From positions 496,001-560,000 of the forward strand of contig SRSI01000009.1 in NCBI GenBank assembly GCA_005656395.1: a stretch of 64,000 nucleotides of DNA. Direction: 5' to 3'. The notes beneath the pieces are model-generated. The model was not told where the DNA came from, did not search any database, and worked only from the letters and a program-made list of their open reading frames with translations. Numbering within the stretch: position 1 is the first letter of the stretch; each line of letters opens with the position of its first letter. Positions 13,901 through 20,793 of this stretch are shown here, in pieces. A program made the translations under genes and the position numbers. The DNA comes from Strongyloides papillosus. Lineage: Eukaryota; Nematoda; Chromadorea; Rhabditida; Strongyloididae.

Positions 13901-16327
13901 AAGAAGAGAGCAACAAAATCAAAGAACGATATGATGAGAAATCAATCAAATTCTAAATATAAATATGCACTAAATCTCGTCAGTATAATAGAAAAATTAT
14001 GTAGCCATAATTTTGAAAATTTATGTGATGGTCAAGAATTAAAGTCACTTGATTTATTAACTTCCATTGAAAAAGTACCTGTTGAGGTTAAGGGTTTGAA
14101 GGCGGATGTTGTTTTATTATTTAGTGAGTTACTTGAAGCTGTTAGTGATGACATAAATACAGCTAAATGCGTTCTTGATGGTATTGATAAGACAATAAAA
14201 ATGATTAATATGAGTGAGAAGAAAAATTTTGTCCCTGAAGATATTGGTAGAAAAGTTATCAGAAATATGTTAAACATTGTTGTTAATGGAGGTGAAGTTG
14301 GTGTTAGGGTTAAAGGACAAAGGCATATGGAAATGTTTGGCTATGAATACGGTGAAGTTATTGTTAAAGGTGATAGTAAATCATGTATTGATGGAACACA
14401 AAATGACGATAACAATGGACATAAGGGTATTGAATTTATTGTTAAAAATTGGTTAGAAAAAGTTTGCATTAGTGATATTGATAGTGAATATGGTAATTGG
14501 TATAACTTTATTAGAGACGAAATATGTTCTAATATCATTGAAACTGTTAATTACTGTTTGGGCATGAAAAAAACCTTTAATAGAGATGATAATAAAACTT
14601 TTTGTGATGATGAATGTTACTCTGAAGTTTATGGTAATAATTTAATATCATCTTTTTTGTACAGTCATAATATGAGCAATTATATAAAATTAATAGAAAA
14701 ATCAAATTTTTGGTTGACATTAACATCATTATCACTTCTAACAAACAAACAATGGTTAGATTTATCATCATTTCAAAACAATACATCAAAACCAACTTAT
14801 CAGAAATCTCCTGTTGAGAGTGTAAAAGATACTAATGAATTACCATTTTGTGAGAACCACGATGATTGTGAAACAAGAGCTTCATTGATATGCTGTGATT
14901 GTGATGAAATGAAATTATGTAAAACATGTTTTAAAACACTTCATCTAAGCAAAAAGAAACGTGGCCATTCTGTTATAACTTTAATATCAGCAAGTTTAGA
15001 TGATGATGGAAATAATATGGATGAATCACAAAATTCATCAAATAGAGTTAGTGTTGAAGTTCATGAAGGCAGTATAAGACTTAAGATAGAAAATAAATTT
15101 CTTTTATTGGTTAATAATAAAAGGTTAAAAGGAATATTAGAGTTATATGATATAAAAAATAATATGGATAACGATATAGAAAATAGTACTTATAATGAAG
15201 ATGGTGGTATACATCATGCATTAAATAGATTAAAGATATTTGATAATCCTATATTATATAAAAGTTGCCGTTTTTGTGAAGGCCCTCTACAAACAGAAAC
15301 AGAAAAATTAAATGGTGTGTGTTTTGAGGATGAGTGTCAGAAATACAAAGGAAATGCTTGTAAAAAAATTCATCATAATTGTAGACATTTCTGTAACGGT
15401 ATAGTTGGGGAAAAAGAATGTTTACCATGTTTAAAATGTCCACAAACATCTAATGAAATTGACAATATTACAAAAGGAAAAATAAATCAAGATAGTGATG
15501 ATTTGTGTTCTATATGTTATACAGATAAATTAGGATCAGCGCCATGTATACAAGTATGTTGTGGTCATATATTCCACTATCATTGTTTAATGACTGTTCT
15601 TGAAAATAAATGGAATGGTCCAAGAATAAGTTTTAGATTTATGAAATGTCCTCTATGCCTTTCTAATTTAGAACATAAGGATAAAGATAGTAAATTTGAA
15701 AAAACTATGGAAGAGTATAGATTACTGTATGAGGATGTCAAAAGAAAATCATTAATGAGATATAAATATTGCTATAATATTGGTACACAAAAACAAAATC
15801 AATTAAATATAGAAGATCATGAGAATGATGATATTTTTGTTGAAGAGGCATTACAAAAATTTATGTATTGTTTATGCTACAAGTGCGGTAAGGCATATTA
15901 CGGTGGTGATGTTAATTGTCATCAGGCTCTCCTTCAAGAAGATGATGGTAATCAACATAAAATAACATTTAAACCAGAAGAATTAATTTGTGGTGGTTGT
16001 TCAAATGTTGCTGGTGGTGGTAGTTGCACAAAACACGGTACAGAATATATAGAGTATAAATGTCGTTTCTGTTGTTCAGTGGCAGTGTATTTTTGTTTTG
16101 GTACAACACACTTCTGTCAGATATGTCATAGTGATTTTCAAAGGCTAATGATATTAAAAGCTGAAGAATTACCTAATTGTCCTGTTGGACCTAAAGCAAC
16201 ACCTATTATTGTTGATGGTGATGTTAAAAGTAAAAAAGATGTTTGTCCATTAAAAATCAATCACCCTGATACTGGAGTTGAATTTTCACTTGGCTGTGGT
16301 GCCTGTCGAAATATTAGAGAATTTTAA
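1988..16327 (+). CDS. rpm-1: RPM-1/Highwire/MYCBP2-type RING E3 ubiquitin ligase
   Basis: Single 4,779-codon exon for the PHR-family E3 ligase, which in worms, flies and mammals restrains synapse and axon growth through DLK/MAPK signalling with an F-box partner (FSN-1). Visible domains in order: RCC1-like repeats around residues 815 and 1014 (AGSNHTLLLTKDGSVYTFG), separated by a Cys-rich insert near 905-975; two PHR domains near 1386-1540 and 1960-2170; a filamin-like region near 2630-2830; a Cys/His zinc motif starting at C3163 followed by GYNSAGNY; a DOC/APC10-like domain near 3657-3815; a B-box-like finger from C4288; RING 4507-4557; and the C-terminal tandem-cysteine domain. The catalytic relay residues of human MYCBP2 (C4520, E4534, C4572, H4583) have counterparts, the cysteines being C4644 and C4703. 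The start is the first ATG after the in-frame TAG at 1979. It is longer than I remember for the C. elegans protein (about 3,770 aa), and no intron is evident. Confidence 0.96.
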   Translation: MEYFMKNFEIPKEKNRKERRNNKNIFDKLYKLLKKTSYHDITNDDGEWNNNNNKYDKSNNLIPEDGILTSNEIYTKIFKNLITIVKPSNFVASCMARNCISKADILFDIDGCEFNEEHLINNVNLISILDRNIVENFIRKQKAYKNGIFDSTTEDSEGNDICNFNKNHTKPPSTSLIFSGYQVIFSIILDLQDQNPHMCIKALQELKRQLECIPFRKLHYTNTGKFKNNNIFQMVEGPANEIELMTHSMATKLKILRLHYNKTIGDLAQNCLLALSIAYGSINMIFDIITSIIINERSTSERLVGSGEFFKQQQCYGNDDYNKLPYNFYQFLLFIQKMSLSCGWNLDRYLDSWYEDTIDNHSLLCQFDVKLKSTLTRNENKSHSSIISDGSYLYILNYIGLFKVGTGFNETKRGHIYMSNVTIFSNENKNLYLFQKNKREYLLIDSTTISPSEFNFHKTFLLIDKGTLEDLYHIVVKAPAISTKTTFKDHLYFVDNSRKESYDNSKLMFTCLDEKTNDLVIEELEINEMFEAIQKNVDQEEKECYVKQRYQLVYYSFAKINPSSYGNDIEKIKIPKYLYQKGIKDFYEIKDSSNKEVKGKVLLTVCGDLWYCGNCQKFGFQDYGDEVESDVEDDDDDINIICEGKHSNEWKWKKFTLSNFYIIDNDNEKIKHISYTHEVADSMLLTLDNGKILLLGKSIFTIPLVKGNEFINTPTKMTSPNNFIPSLYVKEEVLLDNDKNQKISIPIRRIRFNYNKKKIVKAILRKDFCFLLSETGMSYMIPLPKLGKNSCFIKTIPETPEVASLESIPIKDIVFGKRHGVALDKNGKVWTLGENDKFQCGRESRNDDNDISKGSNHPINNQNQYSISRNEDNSPVRVSTRNIPVNLLCRNDNHYFSPDDPPTICVICNKCSARGNRCSYAMTHSDGTINNKKTNGTLKKGDLCKCLTKSNGKVIGVCCRCGICKTCATTYCNYIREAHKQPDEGKKRSTRNEVINYEWALPLPINEIVIDIKAGSNHTLLLTKDGSVYTFGCNDYGQLGIENLEEERKKKKYIYKVSFGDQKSKIDQIVAGPNISIAKTDTGLIWVWGLIEKGSKSENKPKTIKTKPTLLNDIIKKLTNDNLKIKGEKILKNCYCAWFYMSNDSLILQLRKNLLQSNYCDTKSSASQLKLNDCKIIADNDCYVIMPKKVTKNQMPKYILLNRKNTGTFTQYIPFVNNSLYPKTSISFDIINNDVIWCYDSIEMTVKCYKKYLLKLQQHHINDYEDRTTKLNIHENILVQEALEKFNLPEYMICDNLSYTSTINKLSDTQVGLIYLKSILSYTIISSLSHSSYENCYLREERSYDPENFKACIKNESNANIFPYPNLTRYIGSKVNDKNSFKIFKVSRFTAYSNGWSYYIPNALTAVEAISFKSNKIINLCGIGLFGGKGNYKANVRIYKLKGCKRIEDYGNDDEFAEMLGNEEVMYETGVQRFSSRREIDIYCVNLKKPIKLEKDEWYTVVVNMTGEPGFCGKNGKEKVRINSNNGKEDKDGDIIITFKSSLAANNGTDVKVGQVPELFIEVPKKDIHDNDNKGDTNTILTSPALSTLNVVMAETVIGTMTDEVYNLNTLIGLHTDGISNLLKIIECTIDGCFGIKQEQSCYTEINSSLPNLDDAKWNKERSISICVMGIKMLTYCMKIRYPKEYFNYKTNDNLKQKYRYISNPLNIDFLYTEVDADIIIRFYQLLTCILKQTSKRVNCNDEAIYSLASQTSETFISCGYLFFSIKEVIMGNLIKCIIRSDMNKKIIVENFNYWKLYSLLKFIYDNKEDGHIDDLYSFMKFYEPNFCGNEFGRRSSGCNVFENTKFGYDLGQRLITSIDTIGYGNGTLVQREIDVTTDDFDKASKPINIIKFLFGFAFENSHNKNNRDCEYGENYKKIRFKLKKIAQELLICTFKKIIKSYSNMCLQQSIMSSYCRFSKISGTKNWEYLNNINVKTGINNSNSKKGSLTGLQERSVDAISFSINHTGVILYGFSIFTGSLIVEKMEDINCMFEGEIIEINEGDDKENHKVLDHVTGSVNLLKSSKTQPWNNDVVEDGCETFQCHDIFFSKSILLSPNMIYTIKISFYFSLPLITAVSLPNCCYVTYFGENGTSHLQLVNGTKITFFSSELCNNGTTVARGQIPRILYGIREEQSRVVDRETTKEILRNLADVIIGNVVENTKNLIVNEKVLLEMRDKDDEICDDKNASKIIDLNFMIDIINYSHIFSELDKRNTSIILSNIQTLVKAIGPILMEMKCRYYSTNIFPENKILLSNYCRLYNGTNIQVVESIHPYKRGTFTTQFVKLHNKVDYMTLLFHQDCCTHSSNDKLTIYLVEENVDEKDFCNVNDILISGNLEKNFIKICTFYGKGKNFEKNNNGNWPIEFITLPGRCLLFVFESITGDGKNLLSQEEENTLCWGFKCTVTGYKNFINENRYYGVWNEMNMIERLEILEKELVFITSDGCKLLMLNQNKKNLNEGMIGWCEENERGKNFYEFITKHENILKKGLVIDIKLHIKDIIEDCSVEEMYLDNLFEVEDDLISRMGNEHTNEKSFFNDFIDDKLYSKGSIFLRNILFGGNENDEIGSDRYGNIMAYVDTLDNLLTEFVDLRTCELEVYLPGKDEDDCDTNNGNLEPIQEQILVGQKIIFRLILKDQHGKILRNIDNLKKCFIEIRESIGEVIQNNIQYSNVVPPYISNINNYDSFEEGYEGRKRAQLFSLIASHPYKPSIAMKSKYMAMTINPIFQDYSFEEIRWSYMTGMKKVTKERYEFICDNETNTRIVEWVPKKKGIYKILGYLEDRQFLVSKNICLNVEDVERVRIKGKKTILSFSTPNKERILKASWDYNLNNSGVRIRHAPSLQSYTIGAINHTTRFNFVDLIDNKDGTWLKVNINEDGLKNFLFNKNEIGLPEKEWQYGYILQYSKILNMELIKREDLLSNDKDTSRSPFEVDMSHISNDIKDLSSNINNFPKESRNAFESNWNNKEKPIKNNKIIYNDKRILLTPFVFKSCRALFASYLWHTNKSPIIVEILNKWTGENKDIENEDFIHELKNLWKKIIKEVLKYLENQRYIMSSIESMRASIPESDLMYHNNYMIYDTPTKDSSLKNNGNTIAPPLSPVGNSKIPVSPLLKNNPLHGQTNMGHCELCNKYFDKPITSHMKNSHPGCGAPSGGKGYNSAGNYTSGWSGSCGEGAPGNCSWYILCIKCREKYINMEITNANRNAFSYGTGVTEEDNTKNSSKDELEESIIENRLEEDIIKKAVFLLKLNPYINGNGNGKKSIHQTKIDDYDDEVFTNTDPSEPEILNSILKRKSSIRRIKYSGNDLLLGSHNANAISDPGPSKFSNTLTEENIDELKKSDIKKPKNNKNLKANKEAYRRTARSQGTYQEYEDVNKGTYSFLETSLFPKNVDIKKIENEIFSFVFDNTPSVDLNLIKNHLKNCIKTSFLLSFTYQTFLNLIRIVSSDESIEDILFEHVETLTIFSTNMYNYISTKQKKSYSFFKNLKILPHPGKVCLLSGEELVKEVVDDFHNFIVSLSLIIKAEDEVKEVQDMTIIERDKFIRLKNICFKNWNFQYTYFDKDILKELCCIVKILGSIMSSGTSKEGIKIFLNKLKEIKDPSYSLWAHPETDCEVKKFVNITRKLKIESSSNSEILNAIMEDNLETFWESSDDNKSKERYIEIEFGNLAILKHKEKGGNVASSTIREVPEIITIYVDNSIDEKNFYINEVVFKAYTFNLEGPYDDNKIDGNCEFIVLKDVKLKKTFKGWVNCYLGKIRYDLKKLRVTLRSPNPLVRIRHLMILAGEDNVMGRKIGCPEEDYEVVEDDNVVDEEEMMRSNTIHGSTLEDSFLDEDNSSSNNTPKVESDAFILFKAITGQVFEENLNEPCDEGIGEDGKRFDDTKVVNVKGSSESKLRNEILDYLFSKNHLEPIKGYVSVQIMKALQKEISLLKESQKKRATKSKNDMMRNQSNSKYKYALNLVSIIEKLCSHNFENLCDGQELKSLDLLTSIEKVPVEVKGLKADVVLLFSELLEAVSDDINTAKCVLDGIDKTIKMINMSEKKNFVPEDIGRKVIRNMLNIVVNGGEVGVRVKGQRHMEMFGYEYGEVIVKGDSKSCIDGTQNDDNNGHKGIEFIVKNWLEKVCISDIDSEYGNWYNFIRDEICSNIIETVNYCLGMKKTFNRDDNKTFCDDECYSEVYGNNLISSFLYSHNMSNYIKLIEKSNFWLTLTSLSLLTNKQWLDLSSFQNNTSKPTYQKSPVESVKDTNELPFCENHDDCETRASLICCDCDEMKLCKTCFKTLHLSKKKRGHSVITLISASLDDDGNNMDESQNSSNRVSVEVHEGSIRLKIENKFLLLVNNKRLKGILELYDIKNNMDNDIENSTYNEDGGIHHALNRLKIFDNPILYKSCRFCEGPLQTETEKLNGVCFEDECQKYKGNACKKIHHNCRHFCNGIVGEKECLPCLKCPQTSNEIDNITKGKINQDSDDLCSICYTDKLGSAPCIQVCCGHIFHYHCLMTVLENKWNGPRISFRFMKCPLCLSNLEHKDKDSKFEKTMEEYRLLYEDVKRKSLMRYKYCYNIGTQKQNQLNIEDHENDDIFVEEALQKFMYCLCYKCGKAYYGGDVNCHQALLQEDDGNQHKITFKPEELICGGCSNVAGGGSCTKHGTEYIEYKCRFCCSVAVYFCFGTTHFCQICHSDFQRLMILKAEELPNCPVGPKATPIIVDGDVKSKKDVCPLKINHPDTGVEFSLGCGACRNIREF

Positions 16328-16735
16328 TTTGTTATTATAATATATATATTTTAGGAATTATAGTTATATATTTTTATTTGTCAAGTGCAAAATTTTACAT
16401 CTAAGATAAAAGTTTTTAAATACATAATTTTATTTAATTTGATTTATTCTTTATCAAAATGTTATATCATCTAAAAGTTTATTATTAACTTTAAACAAAA
16501 ATCAAGTTTTTCTTTTTATTTCTTATATTTCTAAATAATAAATTATAATGCAAAATATTTATTAATTTTCTCAACACTACATAAGGCAAATATTTTAATT
16601 TTCTTATCAATTGAATAAAAATTTCTTTAATTAAAAATATTTTTAAAATGACATGATATATTTTATTATAACTATTAACAATAAAACAAAAAATTATATA
16701 AATTATTCTAAAATCACATTAATTGAAAAGAACAT
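16328..16735. other. Convergent intergenic 3' region
   Basis: About 400 bp between two converging genes. It contains AT-rich 3' UTR-like sequence with several AATAAA-like words and no supported gene. Confidence 0.5.
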
Positions 16736-18409
16736 TTATAAATTCAATAAATTAATTGCTCTTTTCCATTTCAAAATATCTTTCATAAATATAACAGTAT
16801 CAGCGTTACAATTTTTATCCATCCAAAATGTATGCTTAAATGTACAATTCTTCATTAAACGATAGAATTCTTTATTATTTTTCTTTAAATATGGCCAAAA
16901 AAAATTTCTGTACATGTAGTCATTGAAATCTTGATAAATAACTATTTCAACCCATGAAGGAACAGTTACACCAAGATTATTGACAAAAAAGACATTTCGT
17001 AAATTTTTAAATAACAGTAATGGTTCATCTGGAAGGTACCTACAATGTTTAAAAACTATTGTATCCAAATTTGGAGTTGTTTTATGTAAGTATTCAAAAT
17101 ACTCCTCCTTTAAATATGGTAGATTTTTAAATTTCATTATCGTTATTGAATTAGGTAATATAGAAAATAATGATACAATAAACATATCATATAATTTATC
17201 TGAAAAATTGAATGTTTCAAAATTTGGTGGGTAATAATTATCCTGATATTCTAGTGTTACGGACCTTAATTTTTTATTAAATATTTTGAAATTAAATATT
17301 TTATGATAAATTTTCCTAATATCATCAAATTTGATATTTTCTTTGTAGATATTTGAGTAGATGATTCTGTTAAAATTAATTTTCAAACTTTCTAGGTTAT
17401 CCATTCCAATTAGTGCAGATTCTATGCTTAAAAAATCTGCAAAAGTATTAATAAGTAGTGTAACAGAAGAAAGATGTTCAATAAGTTCATAATCTTTTCT
17501 TCCAATACCCTTTTTAATAAGAGTAAAAAAATTAAATTCATCATTCTCATTATCTACAAGAACATTAATATTGCGTTTTTTGGAATAATTTAAAATTGTA
17601 AGAGTTAAAAAAATAGATCTTTCATCAGGTTCAAAAATTAACTTTAATTGAATCTTCTTATTAAATATGATATCAATAAATTTCCAAAATTTATCAATTA
17701 ACAAATATTTATCTTCAAATATTTTTTGTGCACTAACATGGATAGTAAATACTTTAAGATTTGGCTTTCCAAAAAAAATATCATGTTCTGTAATATCATA
17801 TTTTGATGTAAAAGTTATAATACTATGCAAATAAATAGGACTTAAATATTCTAATTTATTGCTTATAATCTTCTCAATAACAAGTAATATGAAATCATCA
17901 GTTTTTTCTAAGCCATCTCTATTAAAAATAGTCAATTTTGATGCAAAATAAAATTTATTTAATAGATATTTTATTATTTGTGCATGTTTCGCAGCATGAT
18001 ATAGCTTTTTTGATTCATTTTCCATTCTTAAATCAGCTGTATTTTCCACAATAATGTTTGTTTGACTTTCAAAATCTATATCTCTTCTTTTGTACAACAT
18101 TCTAATTGTTGGTTTATCATTTAGGTTATTATTTTCACAACCTGGAATAAGTAATTCACATTCTGTGGTATCATAATGTGATTCGTTGTAAATAACTATT
18201 TTATAAATAGCATTTAAAGGTTCAAAACACTTTGTTATCTGGTAATTTTTCAGTTCATTATAAAAATCCTTATTTGATGTTGCTTTCTCAATAATATTGC
18301 AAATAGAATCTGTTGTTTCAATATAATTTATAATATTTAAGTTTTTAGATGACATTATAGAAAAATTAACAAAAAAATAACTGAAAAATATATACTTAGA
18401 AAACGTCAA
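16736..18409 (-). CDS. Divergent F-box/LRR-like protein (paralogue 1)
   Basis: Intronless frame of 557 codons. I favour the second Met (18355, sequence MSSKNLNIINY) as the start, giving about 539 aa. The 18 extra residues from 18409 are hydrophobic and look like translated leader rather than a signal peptide. No clean F-box is visible, but residues after the second Met have an F-box-like hydrophobic spacing. The rest has irregular leucine-rich segments, for example TPNLDTIVFKHCRYLPDE and LFKNLRNVFFVNNLG near the C-terminus. Overall architecture and length match the proteins at 22294-23952 and 44126-45848, including a comparable C-terminal run. Function unknown; a substrate adaptor for an SCF ubiquitin ligase is an inference from the family resemblance. 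Confidence 0.7.
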   Translation of the reverse strand: MTFSKYIFFSYFFVNFSIMSSKNLNIINYIETTDSICNIIEKATSNKDFYNELKNYQITKCFEPLNAIYKIVIYNESHYDTTECELLIPGCENNNLNDKPTIRMLYKRRDIDFESQTNIIVENTADLRMENESKKLYHAAKHAQIIKYLLNKFYFASKLTIFNRDGLEKTDDFILLVIEKIISNKLEYLSPIYLHSIITFTSKYDITEHDIFFGKPNLKVFTIHVSAQKIFEDKYLLIDKFWKFIDIIFNKKIQLKLIFEPDERSIFLTLTILNYSKKRNINVLVDNENDEFNFFTLIKKGIGRKDYELIEHLSSVTLLINTFADFLSIESALIGMDNLESLKINFNRIIYSNIYKENIKFDDIRKIYHKIFNFKIFNKKLRSVTLEYQDNYYPPNFETFNFSDKLYDMFIVSLFSILPNSITIMKFKNLPYLKEEYFEYLHKTTPNLDTIVFKHCRYLPDEPLLLFKNLRNVFFVNNLGVTVPSWVEIVIYQDFNDYMYRNFFWPYLKKNNKEFYRLMKNCTFKHTFWMDKNCNADTVIFMKDILKWKRAINLLNL

Positions 18410-18611
18410 TAAAGAATAATATAAATGATTTAAAGTATAATATTGAAAAATGTTAATCTTTACTCCTCTAAAAAAAGTGTATACATATGTTATTTACATC
18501 TATCATTTTACATGATCAAAAAAAGAAAAATTTAATATCATAAATTAACTTTATAACACCGAAGTGTTTTTATAATTTATCACTATATATTTAGGACTCT
18601 TTGAATCGTGT

Positions 18612-18626
18612 GGAATTTTCTAGAAC
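18612..18626. promoter_or_regulatory. Heat-shock-element-like triplet
   Basis: The sequence GGAATTTTCTAGAAC fits the nGAAnnTTCnnGAAn consensus for HSF-1, about 200-270 bp upstream of the start of the minus-strand F-box-like gene. In AT-rich DNA such a match can arise by chance, and two-unit TTCTAGAA words occur elsewhere (for example near 19194 and 42666). Confidence 0.2.
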
Positions 18627-20603
18627 ACTATATTCCTACAAAATTTTTGCAAGTTAAATAATTTTTCCTTTCCTATAGTTTTAAATGCTTTTTTATAATG
18701 AGTTGGTAAAAAGAAAAACATGCTGCTATATTATAATAATCATTATTATTTAATTGCGAATAAAATATTTTAGAATTTAAAATATATATTGTGTGTTGAA
18801 AAACATAATGTTGCTACGTATATTTATTTGTAAAGAATGCAGTTAAGTCTTTTTTTAAAAAATATATGCACTTTAGTTTGTTTTAACTTTACCTTTGTCC
18901 TATCATGATTATCTTTTGCACTTAGGATAATGATGATTTATATATTTTTTAACAATAACTATTCTTTAGATTTTTCTTTTACCACCAATTAGATAAATAA
19001 TTCTAAACTAATTACGTTCTTAATGTTAGTGTTGTACTAAATGCAATTTATATGAGAAATTAATTATATTTATTGTTGTTCTATAATAACCAAAGAAAAT
19101 AAAGTATGAGATTTTTTTGAAATTTGTACATTAAGAATTATATAACTAGAAATAATGATAAGTCAGATAAAAACTAATAACTAATCTACTAAAATTCTAG
19201 AACTCAAAACAAAATCTAAAAAATATCATATGCATTTTTTATTAAAAAAACTACATAGCATTTATATAAAGTCCGTAAAAATTAAAAATTGAAAAGAAAA
19301 CTGTGCTTTAACTTCATAAAATTAAAATCATTCATTAAAATGTTATAAAAAATAGAGGTTATTTGAATTAATTTCTCAAAATCATCTACAGTCAAACAAA
19401 ATATTATTAAAAAAATATTTCACCTGGGTAATTTTAAATAGTTTATAAATTATTATTCAATATACTTTCACGAAATTACTTATAGATATTTGTTTTGTTC
19501 GGAGTCTATATAAAGCAAATGTAAACTTATTATTTGCAGAAACATCTGTTCAGATACTTTTTATTGGTTTTCAGCGGAGTCTTATGTAATCTATACCAAA
19601 ATAATTATTATTAATGTAATCATTATTTGAACATCCGGAATTTGCTTTCTAATTTGGCTCGATTTTAGAGTTAGTGATTCTTCAATTATTTTGATGATAC
19701 TAGACTATAATGGGAGTTTTTGAACCAAAGATACTGTTTTAGTATTAAAATATCATTAAAAGATGTTTTTGAAATTTTGGGAAATTTTTTGCTAATTTTT
19801 TCTACTACATGGTAATAAATAGTATTGAAGTAGCTGAAATATGGAAATATTGTATAATATTAAAGATTTGTATTTACTGAAGTCATTTAAGATAACTTAT
19901 TGTCAACATAAAATATTTATTTTGACATTAAAATTTTTAAGATTTTATTTTTGTTTTTATATGTTATTAATGTTATAATTCAAAATATATTTTTGCTAAG
20001 TTTCCATAAGTTCAAAAAAACATCAAAAGGGATGCAATAGTTTTTATTTATGCAATCTATTTGAATGTTTACATTGTCAAAGTGTTAATCCAATGATACC
20101 AAGATTATAAAAATTATTTTGACAATGAATTATCTATTTTATAAATTGCGATAATGAAATATTTACTACATCAACTATATTTCAAACAAAAATAAGTAAA
20201 AATTTTTAATCTTTTAAGAATGAATTTTTCTTAACCAAAATAATCTTTTATGATACCTGAAGATGCGTTTATTGCATTAAAGCTATTTTAAATTGCAAAA
20301 AACTAGGGATCACAAAACTCAAAACAATAACCTTCAGATTATTCGTTATATTTTTAAAATGTTTGATATGATATAATAATTATGATAATATAAAACTTCT
20401 CATTGTGTATTATAAAGTTTCTAACATTAAGAGTATAATAAATCTTTTAGATATTAAATGATGTTCAGCTATTTGTTTATAATTTAATACAAAAAAGTTA
20501 CAGAAAAAACTATTAGGAATAAGACTATGTTTTAAAACAAGAATGTCCAGTTATTAAATGATATCACAAATGTTAAAGGTACATTCATTCGTTTTTATGA
20601 AGG

Positions 20604-20690
20604 TGATAAAAGTGTTTTTTTAGGGTACAAAATTCAAAGGTATTACTTATCATCTATTTATCAGATAAATAAAATATAACACATTTATCA
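20604..20690. promoter_or_regulatory. Cluster of GATA-factor sites
   Basis: Five GATA motifs in under 90 bp: TGATAA at 20604-20609; TTATCA at 20647-20652, 20658-20663 and 20685-20690; and AGATAA at 20663-20668. The middle pair forms a palindrome, TTATCAGATAA. They lie 104-190 bp before the ATG of the PHYHIP-like gene. In nematodes TGATAA is the core of sites for intestinal (ELT-2/ELT-7) and hypodermal GATA factors, so gut or epidermal expression is a reasonable inference. Confidence 0.45.
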
Positions 20691-20793
20691 CTACATTTAC
20701 AAGTACGTTTATGTCGAAAATTTCGACACTTAATCTAATATATCTTATTAATACGCTATCTAATATAATAATAACTCATAAAAAATACCAATT

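Larger units (their letters stand above)
18410..20793. other. 2.4 kb intergenic region
   Basis: Divergent promoter space between the minus-strand F-box-like gene and the plus-strand PHYHIP-like gene. No reading frame or RNA gene was recognised. The notable contents are a heat-shock-element-like triplet near 18612 and a cluster of GATA sites at 20604-20690, listed separately. Confidence 0.55.

Noticed and set aside
2098..15449. Many antisense frames of 60-122 codons inside the RPM-1 gene, for example 10651-11019 and 8356-8664 on the minus strand
   Set aside because: They are shadows of the strongly supported plus-strand coding sequence and have no recognisable motif.
16653..16865. Plus-strand 70-codon frame
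   Set aside because: AT-driven composition (K/I/N/F), overlaps the end of the minus-strand F-box-like gene, no start context or motif.
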